DNA from: Bacillota bacterium
Lineage (GTDB): Bacteria > Bacillota > Clostridia > Christensenellales > UBA1242
Direction of reading: 5' to 3'
Assembly: GCA_009784375.1 (NCBI GenBank)
Contig: WRBV01000002.1
Span: 1-64,000, forward strand
DNA: 64,000 nucleotides
The notes under the pieces were generated by a model. The model searched no databases and had not been told where the DNA came from. It saw only the letters and a list, made by a program, of their open reading frames with translations. Below, one piece after another: positions 35,920 through 41,757 of the stretch. The translations under genes and the position numbers were made by a program. Position 1 is the stretch's first letter, and each line of letters starts with the position of its first letter.

Positions 35920-35948
35920 ATTATACATAATCAAAGTGAGTTTGTCAA
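35920..35948 (-). promoter_or_regulatory. Promoter of the ABC exporter operon
   Basis: Consensus on the minus strand: TTGACA (35948-35943), 17-base spacer, TATAAT (35925-35920). Confidence 0.85.
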
Positions 35949-35989
35949 GGTTTAGTGCCTACGGCGTGGCTCAAGGGAAACGGTTTGGG

Positions 35990-36175
35990 GTTGGGTGCAT
36001 TTGCGATGTTTGGGTGTAGTGTTGCTTTGTCGTTTCCTCTCGCCTATTTGGGGTAGCACAGTCACGTCAAAACGGCAAGGGTAAAATGCACGAACAAGTT
36101 CGCCCTTGCCGTTTTGCCCTGCCTGTGCTTTTGGTTTGACGGCGAGAGGGAAACGCAAACCAAGCACACCACCAT
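35990..36175. other. Extended nested cruciform, candidate replication origin
   Basis: Four nested or adjacent inverted repeats: innermost CGAAC/GTTCG (36091-36102); CAAAACGGCAAGGG (36068-36081) / CCCTTGCCGTTTTG (36103-36116); AGCACAG (36055-36061) / CTGTGCT (36123-36129); GTTTCCTCTCGCC (36032-36044) / GGCGAGAGGGAAAC (36141-36154, one bulge). It lies directly downstream of the rep operon. The gap 35949-36180 holds no credible gene. Confidence 0.6.
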
Positions 36176-36180
36176 GTTTT

Positions 36181-36855
36181 TTAGGTTGGGTCGCCGTATT
36201 CATATGCTTGTGGATAATCAATTTCTTTTTCTCTTTGTTCAAGTATTGTCACAAGTTCTTTCATATCGTCTATGCGATTAAGCAATAGGAATCGCAAGTG
36301 ATTAAATTTGATTGGGTCGGTGTTACCAAACAATAACTCGTGGTTATGCTTTGCAAGTGACGTGAGAAAACCGAGCAAGTCATCAAGTTTATAAAGGTGG
36401 GTGGCGGTTTGCTTTAATGCTTTTTTCGTATCTTTATTAACTTCCTTGATATAGTCCCGCAATTCTTGGTCGGTCATATCCTCAAAGGTTTTGAAATCGG
36501 GCAAGTATTCAAACTTGATACCACGCACACCATGTTGTTTTTCGACTTCGGGGGAACATTGACAAAACATTTGATTTTTGATTAGTTCGATGTTGGCACT
36601 ATCTTTTTTGTTATAGCCGAGTGTGCTTTTGTCCATCTTTGCATAGAGTTCGTCAAATGTACTATACGCATAAAAGCCATTGACACGCACATAACAAACC
36701 TCGCTATCTGCGTCGTTCATTATGCGAACAATCTCGTCAATTTGGACGGACTTCGCCCACTCGTCATTAAGGGTCAACCAAACAGTCATAGAGCCGTCTT
36801 TGACTTTTTTGTATCTATCGTCTTTTAGAATAATCAATTTCATATCGTCTTTCAT
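36181..36855 (-). CDS. Element protein coupled to Rep, unknown
   Basis: 224 residues, soluble, mixed alpha/beta at the start (KLIILKDDRYKKVKDGSMTV) then mostly helical (KEVNKDTKKALKQTATHLYK). No family recognised. Its ATG overlaps the Rep stop (TAATG) behind a GGAGG, so it is made together with Rep and may be a replication accessory or copy-control protein (inference from coupling only). The nested cruciform begins 6 bases after its stop codon. Confidence 0.65.
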   Translation of the reverse strand: MKDDMKLIILKDDRYKKVKDGSMTVWLTLNDEWAKSVQIDEIVRIMNDADSEVCYVRVNGFYAYSTFDELYAKMDKSTLGYNKKDSANIELIKNQMFCQCSPEVEKQHGVRGIKFEYLPDFKTFEDMTDQELRDYIKEVNKDTKKALKQTATHLYKLDDLLGFLTSLAKHNHELLFGNTDPIKFNHLRFLLLNRIDDMKELVTILEQREKEIDYPQAYEYGDPT

Positions 36856-38084
36856 TAAAACACCTCCGTTATATCGACTTGCTTTATGTCCTGTGGTAAC
36901 AATTCTATCTTAGCACCTTGCGATTTCAAAGTTTCAATGACTTCGTCCGTTGGTCTGCCTTTCTGCCAAATGTAATGGTTACGTGCAGGCATATAAATAA
37001 TCTCTTTGATACGTTCACAAAAACCGTCAAAACTTGGTTGTTCGCCGTCCTGCCGTGCTTTGACATATTGCTCGGACAAGGGATAGTTGGAGATTATAAA
37101 AACTTTTGTGTAGATTGCAAGGCGGTTTGTCATTCTTGCATTTAGATATAACGGCTCGCCCTCTGTATAATCGTTCATTTCGGTTAGCGGTAATTGGTGT
37201 TTGAACTCGTCAAAAACTAAAATGTCCTGCATATCGTAATTATCAAATTGTCCTGTGGTGTTGTATTTGCCGACCTTTGCATAGTCCTTTGGTGTGTGAC
37301 CAAGCACACGTCTTAAATAGGTTGATTTTCCTGCACGTGTTACACCATAGATATAAGTCACATGAACGTCACGCACAGTATCTTTGTAAATTTCCTCTAA
37401 CTTTTCTTGTCGCATTTGTTTAATGCGTGGCAGACTTTGCAGGGTCAGGGTTTTATACTTTCGGAACAAAACAGTTATCGGAATCGACAAGTCAAGCACG
37501 TCCTCTGTAAATTGTTCGGTGTCTACACGTTGCCGTTCCTCTACAAATTCGCCGTGTTCAAAAAATGGATATTCGGCTTGGCTCGTGCGTTCTTTCATGC
37601 AATATTCACGTTCCTCTGCATTTGACTTATAGACGTAATCAAGAAAAATGCTTGGGAAAACTCTTTTTACAACATCGAAATCCATCGGTCTGCGATAGTT
37701 CCAAAAACCTTGCAGGTGCAGAGTGTTACATTCCTCGCCACGTTCACCTTGAAAACAAAAGTAACGCAAGAAATCTATTTGTTTGAAATACTCACAAGCA
37801 CTTTCATAATCTTTGAAAAAGCACCTCTCGGTTACGAGTGTGCCGACAATCTCTTTTTTCTCTCGTTTGGGATATTCGCAAATCGCAAACACAAAATATT
37901 TTTCAAAACCCTTGTCACGGATAAAAGAAAAATCATGCTTGACGTCTTTGTTCAACATGGCTTTTTGTTCGTCTGTCATGGTTTCGGGGTCAAGCACTTT
38001 TATATCTTTCATATCGTCACGGAAAAATGGGTTGTTGATTGTGAACTTGTTTCGTCTAACTCGTTCTCGTTGCTGATATGCCAT
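36855..38084 (-). CDS. rep: CRESS-type replication initiator (HUH endonuclease + SF3 helicase)
   Basis: 409-residue rolling-circle initiator. All CRESS Rep motifs are visible in order: motif I FTINN (14-18), motif II HLQG (123-126), motif III YCMK with the nicking Tyr (161-164), Walker A GVTRAGKS (247-254), Walker B DILVFDEF (287-294) and motif C IISN (330-333). This layout is that of circoviruses, nanoviruses and their bacterial plasmid relatives. The frame extends upstream to 38144, but ATG 38084 gives MAYQQRER just before motif I. It is divergent from the integrase. It would nick an element origin and unwind it. Confidence 0.9.
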   Translation of the reverse strand: MAYQQRERVRRNKFTINNPFFRDDMKDIKVLDPETMTDEQKAMLNKDVKHDFSFIRDKGFEKYFVFAICEYPKREKKEIVGTLVTERCFFKDYESACEYFKQIDFLRYFCFQGERGEECNTLHLQGFWNYRRPMDFDVVKRVFPSIFLDYVYKSNAEEREYCMKERTSQAEYPFFEHGEFVEERQRVDTEQFTEDVLDLSIPITVLFRKYKTLTLQSLPRIKQMRQEKLEEIYKDTVRDVHVTYIYGVTRAGKSTYLRRVLGHTPKDYAKVGKYNTTGQFDNYDMQDILVFDEFKHQLPLTEMNDYTEGEPLYLNARMTNRLAIYTKVFIISNYPLSEQYVKARQDGEQPSFDGFCERIKEIIYMPARNHYIWQKGRPTDEVIETLKSQGAKIELLPQDIKQVDITEVF

Positions 38085-38127
38085 ATTGTATGTTATCACG
38101 AAATAGAACAAATTGCAAAGGCAACTC

Positions 38128-38156
38128 TTGACTTTTCTTGTCAAATAAGATATAAT
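38128..38156 (+). promoter_or_regulatory. Integrase promoter with overlapping palindrome
   Basis: TTGACT (38128-38133), 17 bases, TATAAT (38151-38156). The palindrome TTGAC-TTTTCTT-GTCAA (38128-38144) covers the -35 and is a candidate operator for the element's Xre protein. Confidence 0.7.
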
Positions 38157-38212
38157 CTAATGTGTAGATGTGACACGAAAAGGAGGTGTGAAACTAACAA
38201 CAGCGGTCAAGT

Positions 38213-39331
38213 TTGAATGTAAAAATGACATACAAAAACAAGACCATCAAAAAACACGCAAGGGGGAATTGGTTTGTAAGGGTACGACATGACGGAAAGT
38301 ACATATCAATTTATGGCAGAACAAAGCAGGACACCTACGAGAAATTGAAAGTGATAGCGGACAAAATCGAACAAGAAAAGTTTATGAAAATGTTTGCAGA
38401 ACTCACAACAACGCAATTTATCGAAAGTGGAATGGCAAGACCCAAGACCGAGCAAGTCAAGCAATACACGTTCCAAGAATGGTTTGACGAATGGCCGACA
38501 AGTTACAAGGGAAACCTACGAGCAACGACAATCAAAGGTTATCGCAGTTTGTTTGAAATCCATTGTGCCGAGTTGCGAGAAATGAAATTGACAGACATAA
38601 CAAACATCATGCTTGCAAAGGTTTTGAACACAATGGCAGGGTGCAAACAAGCCAAAGACCAAATGAAAAGCATACTCAAACAAATGTTTGCAATCGCTCA
38701 CAATGACAAGTTAATCGACAACAACCCTACATTGAACTTGCCAAGACCCAAAGCAACACCACCGAGCCGAAAGCGACAAGCATTGTCACCAGAGCAGGAA
38801 CAACGCATGATTGAATTTGCTTTGAAAGACGAGAAATACGAGCCACTATTGATATGCTTGTTACAAGGTTTACGGAAAGGCGAAATGCTTGCACTACGAC
38901 CCAACGACTTTGACTTTGGAAAAAACACCTTGCGAATTGACGAAAGTTATGACGAACAAAACCCAAGTGACTTGATGACCAAAAATGCCGACAGTAACCG
39001 AGAAATGCCTATGTTTGAACTCACAAGAAATATCCTAATTAAATACAAGGACTACCCATCGACTGAACGCATATTTGAAACAGCCACGACACCACGACTT
39101 TATAAACTGTTCGCAGAACTACAAGAACAAGCCGAGTTGCCAAAAATAACTATCCACGAATTGCGACACACTTTCATAACTCGTTGCCATGAAAAAGGAA
39201 TTGACGAAATGATTGTGCAACGCTGGGTAGGTCACAAAATCGGAAGTGCCATGACAAAAGCCGTTTATACTCATATATCGAATGACAAAGAGCAAGAATA
39301 TATAGACCAAATGAACGCAAAAACAAAATAA
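38213..39331 (+). CDS. int: Tyrosine recombinase / integrase
   Basis: 372 residues. The N-terminal arm-binding region (KHARGNWFVRVRHDGKYISI) is followed by a SAM-like core-binding domain (TFQEWFDEWPTSYKGNLRAT) and the catalytic domain with Arg in LQGLRKGEMLALRP, HELRHTFIT, GH in VQRWVGHKIG and the nucleophile Tyr in VYTHIS. The start is uncertain. A strong AGGAGG (38181-38186) lies too far from TTG 38213 and ATG 38225, and the frame is closed at 38195-38197, so the 5' end may be unusually translated or contain an indel. It is the last gene of the element. Confidence 0.9.
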   Translation: MNVKMTYKNKTIKKHARGNWFVRVRHDGKYISIYGRTKQDTYEKLKVIADKIEQEKFMKMFAELTTTQFIESGMARPKTEQVKQYTFQEWFDEWPTSYKGNLRATTIKGYRSLFEIHCAELREMKLTDITNIMLAKVLNTMAGCKQAKDQMKSILKQMFAIAHNDKLIDNNPTLNLPRPKATPPSRKRQALSPEQEQRMIEFALKDEKYEPLLICLLQGLRKGEMLALRPNDFDFGKNTLRIDESYDEQNPSDLMTKNADSNREMPMFELTRNILIKYKDYPSTERIFETATTPRLYKLFAELQEQAELPKITIHELRHTFITRCHEKGIDEMIVQRWVGHKIGSAMTKAVYTHISNDKEQEYIDQMNAKTK

Positions 39332-39332
39332 G

Positions 39333-39355
39333 TTTCACACACATTTCACACATAA
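39333..39355. repeat. Right iterons (TTTCAC type), putative integrase arm sites
   Basis: TTTCACACACATTTCACACATAA, two units, matching 32354-32376 with one mismatch; immediately after the integrase stop. Confidence 0.6.
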
Positions 39356-39428
39356 CACCTTTGACAATTTCATATTTTGACTTCTGTTTTCTTTAATTTA
39401 TCCCTATTTATTGGGGTTTCAGGAACAG

Positions 39429-39447
39429 GAACGCAGTTGTCATTTGT
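39429..39447 (-). repeat. Right arm of 19-bp inverted repeat flanking the element
   Basis: GAACGCAGTTGTCATTTGT, exact reverse complement of 32296-32314. Confidence 0.85.
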
Positions 39448-39451
39448 AATT

Positions 39452-39967
39452 TTAGTTAATGATGATTTCTGTTGGAAATTCAATATCTTCATAGAACCAA
39501 TTCTCCTCGGTCAATCCGCCTGGGGAGATTTTTTCTGGCGTTAATGTCATGTACTTTCCAAATCCTGTGGCAAGTACGGTTCCATCGCCGCTTAGGATTT
39601 TGCCTTCGCCTTCGAACCCGCGTGATGATAATTTTGTAATTTTTGCTTCACAGTATAATTTTTCACCTAATGGGACAGGTTTTCTGTATTTAACGCTTAA
39701 ATCAATTGTGACACCCCAAATCCCAGGCGACGGGATACATGCGGCACGTCCAATGGTTTCATCCAAAATTGCCGCCGTCATTCCACCATGCGTCATCCCA
39801 GGATAACTTTGATGTTCGTCGCGCGGAATAAATACGGCAAGCAAGACCTGTTCGCCGTCCTCGCGTTCACATTCGTAAAATTTGGTGTACATGCCAAGTT
39901 TATTCATAGTGCCACATACAATGCACATCCCAGATATATTTTGTTTGCGAAGGACTTTGTATTTCAT
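39452..39967 (-). CDS. PaaI-type hotdog thioesterase
   Basis: 171-residue acyl-CoA thioesterase-like protein with one hotdog domain. The signature GMTHGGMTAAILDETIGRAA is the PaaI/YigI-type helix with the catalytic Asp/Glu, followed by VTIDLSVKYRKPVPLGEKLY. An N-terminal CIVCG segment (CGTMNKLGMY) resembles a small zinc or cysteine motif, common in Clostridia members. Substrate unknown. It is convergent with tpiA across the inserted element. Confidence 0.82.
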   Translation of the reverse strand: MKYKVLRKQNISGMCIVCGTMNKLGMYTKFYECEREDGEQVLLAVFIPRDEHQSYPGMTHGGMTAAILDETIGRAACIPSPGIWGVTIDLSVKYRKPVPLGEKLYCEAKITKLSSRGFEGEGKILSGDGTVLATGFGKYMTLTPEKISPGGLTEENWFYEDIEFPTEIIIN

Positions 39968-40038
39968 ATGGTTTATATATCACTTTTAAAAAAAGTTACA
40001 AAGTATTTTGTGTTTAAATTCGGATGAATTTATTCATC

Positions 40039-40067
40039 TTGACAAATTTGTGTGAATGTGGAATAAT
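40039..40067 (+). promoter_or_regulatory. Promoter of a small protein gene, leaderless geometry
   Basis: TTGACA (40039-40044), 17 bases, AATAAT (40062-40067), ATG 5 bases later. Confidence 0.6.
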
Positions 40068-40072
40068 ACGAC

Positions 40073-40255
40073 ATGAAAAAAGTAGATAGCATTGAAAAGA
40101 CAAACTCACCTTTAAAACTTGTTTCGGCAAAACCTCTACTATGCCCAAAAGATATAGAAAAAATTAGAAAAGATTATGACAAAGTAAAGAAAGAGCTTGA
40201 TGGTGAGTACGGATACTCAAATAAATCAGAGAATGATATTGATATGTATATATAA
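40073..40255 (+). CDS. Small charged protein, unknown
   Basis: 60 residues, Lys/Glu/Asp-rich (LLCPKDIEKIRKDYDKVKKE), no membrane segment, no family recognised. Support for a real gene is the near-consensus promoter with a 17-base spacer, ATG 5 bases after the -10, and a hairpin with T-run directly after the stop. Confidence 0.6.
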   Translation: MKKVDSIEKTNSPLKLVSAKPLLCPKDIEKIRKDYDKVKKELDGEYGYSNKSENDIDMYI

Positions 40256-40290
40256 TTTAAAAAGATGGATCAACACCCGTCTTTTTTAAA
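40254..40290. terminator. Bidirectional A/T-flanked terminator
   Basis: AATTTAAAAAGATGG ... CCCGTCTTTTTTAAATT (one G-T/bulge) between the small gene and efp. Confidence 0.65.
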
Positions 40291-40845
40291 TTATGCTCGC
40301 TCTACGTATGCACCTGTTCTTGTGTCGACCTTTATCTTGTCGCCTGTGTTAACAAACATTGGAACTTTTACGACGATACCTGTTTCAAGTGTTGCATTTT
40401 TAAGTGCAGCACGTGCAGTATCACCTGCTGCTGCTGGCGGAGACTCGGTTACCACTAATACCACGAATGTTGGTGGGGATACGGCAAGTAATTTTTCATC
40501 AGCATAGGTAAAGGTAAAGAGAACACCGTCGGTTGCATATTGCATCGCATCTTCGACCAATCTTTGGTCGACCGCGACTTGTTCGAATGTTTCGGCTTCC
40601 ATAAAGTGGTATACGGTGTCTTCGTTATATAAAAACTGCATCTCACGTCTTGTAAGTGATACATCAGGGAAGTGGTCACCGACGTTAAAGCGTTTTTCTT
40701 GTGATGCACCTGTTTCCAAATTTTTTATCTTTGCGCGTACGAATGCAGCCATACGTGGTTGTTGAATGTGTTGTGATTCGACGACTTGGTAAAATTGGTT
40801 TTCCATTTTGAAGATGCTGCCTGCGCGAAAATCTCCTGCGTTCAT
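40291..40845 (-). CDS. efp: Elongation factor P with atypical tip loop
   Basis: EF-P relieves ribosome stalling at polyproline. 184 residues with the KOW-like domain I (MNAGDFRAGSIFKMENQFYQ) and two OB-folds ending GDKIKVDTRTGAYVERA. The beta3-beta4 tip, usually KPGKG with a modified Lys, is here QQPRMAA (Arg31 at the tip, Gln-Gln-Pro before it). This is neither the lysine (PoxA/YmfI-type) nor the usual PGRG rhamnosylated context. Shine-Dalgarno AAGGAG upstream. Confidence 0.95.
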   Translation of the reverse strand: MNAGDFRAGSIFKMENQFYQVVESQHIQQPRMAAFVRAKIKNLETGASQEKRFNVGDHFPDVSLTRREMQFLYNEDTVYHFMEAETFEQVAVDQRLVEDAMQYATDGVLFTFTYADEKLLAVSPPTFVVLVVTESPPAAAGDTARAALKNATLETGIVVKVPMFVNTGDKIKVDTRTGAYVERA

Positions 40846-40908
40846 TTTAAAATCTCCTTAATAAACAAATATTAAAGATATTACCAAGATTATGTGAATT
40901 TTGTCAAC

Positions 40909-41223
40909 TTATCTTTCTATGAAAGTAGCACATTCGGCTTGTTCCTCGTCATCGATTATGAATATACCATTTGCGTGACATTCTCGTGAACGATTGTAAA
41001 GACAATTTGTTGCCCTGCATTTTAATGGAACGTTGCGCAGATTTTTTGCAACAAGCTCGCTTGAGATTTCGAAAAGATTGCCATTCTCTATTATAAGGCT
41101 TTCTTTTAATTCATCACGGTCATATGTCTCGCAACAACCACTACGCGTTACCGTGATTTCCTTTGCCATACAGCTGCAGCCTGTGTTGTGTTTGCAATTA
41201 CCTTTTCTGCATCTTATTTCCAT
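40909..41223 (-). CDS. DUF1540 tandem-domain protein
   Basis: 104 residues with two copies of the cysteine-rich DUF1540 pattern: CRKGNCKHNTGCSCMAKEIT...CCETY and CRATNCLYNRSRECHANGIF...CATF. The family is common in spore-forming Clostridia and likely binds metal through its cysteines; function not established. Shine-Dalgarno AAGGAG upstream of ATG 41223. Confidence 0.8.
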   Translation of the reverse strand: MEIRCRKGNCKHNTGCSCMAKEITVTRSGCCETYDRDELKESLIIENGNLFEISSELVAKNLRNVPLKCRATNCLYNRSRECHANGIFIIDDEEQAECATFIER

Positions 41224-41296
41224 AATTTCTCCTTTTTGTATCGTTTGTCAGTTTCGTCTTGTTATGCTATTATTTCCGTATAGGAGGATTTTTATA

Positions 41297-41737
41297 ATGC
41301 AAGTTTATCTTTTAAAGGATTTGCCAGGAAAAGGCAAGGCGGGTGAGATTATCAACGTGAATGACGGATATGGAAAGAACTTTGTGATAAAGAACAAAAT
41401 AGGACAAGTGGTAACACCAGAGATTTTGGCAAAGGTCAAGTCAAAGAATGAAAGTGATGCATTCCACACAGAACAAGACAAGGCAAGGATTCGTGAAATT
41501 ATTGCAAAACTTGAGGGAACTATTGTTACATTGACTGCAAAAATTGGTGAGGGTGGCAAGATGTTCGGGAGTATTACAAGTACCGAAATTACAAAAGAAC
41601 TTGCAGACCAAGGTTTCGAAATCGACAAAAAAAATATTATTTTGCCCGAACCAATAAAGACTTTGGGTGAATATAAAATAAGAGTAAAGTATAACTATGG
41701 ACTAGAGGGAAGTTTCACAGTAATAGTTAATCAGTAA
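41297..41737 (+). CDS. rplI: 50S ribosomal protein bL9
   Basis: 146 residues: the N-terminal domain MQVYLLKDLPGKGKAGEIIN with NVNDGYGKNFVIKN, a long linker helix, and the C-terminal domain (GGKMFGSITSTEITKEL). TAGGAGGA lies 9 bases before ATG. Its stop codon overlaps the next frame (TAATG), indicating co-transcription with the GlmU-like gene. Confidence 0.95.
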   Translation: MQVYLLKDLPGKGKAGEIINVNDGYGKNFVIKNKIGQVVTPEILAKVKSKNESDAFHTEQDKARIREIIAKLEGTIVTLTAKIGEGGKMFGSITSTEITKELADQGFEIDKKNIILPEPIKTLGEYKIRVKYNYGLEGSFTVIVNQ

Positions 41738-41757
41738 TGACATGGCGGGGAGGGGGA

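Larger units (their letters stand above)
32315..39428. mobile_element. Integrative element with CRESS-type Rep and tyrosine integrase
   Basis: About 7.1 kb between two convergent housekeeping genes. The contents are an Xre regulator, an alpha-CTD protein, an ABC-2 exporter operon with attenuator leader, an unknown gene, a CRESS-like Rep and a tyrosine integrase at the right end. TTTCAC-type iterons lie inside both ends and a 19-bp inverted repeat lies just outside. Integrated plasmids with CRESS-like Reps (pCRESS groups) are known in Bacillota. Exact attL/attR cannot be fixed by eye; boundaries are the inner edges of the inverted repeat. Confidence 0.75.

Noticed and set aside
36016..36025. 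CRESS origin nonanucleotide (TAGTGTTGC similar to TAGTATTAC)
   Set aside because: Two mismatches and not in the loop of a hairpin; too weak to call a nick site.
35952..36242. 96-codon ORF on the minus strand over the nested cruciform
   Set aside because: It runs through the inverted repeats and into the coding region of the Rep-coupled gene; no start signal and no family. The structure explains the region better.
32296..39447. 19-bp repeats as direct att duplications
   Set aside because: They are inverted, whereas tyrosine integrases leave direct repeats; they more likely belong to the host intergenic hairpin.
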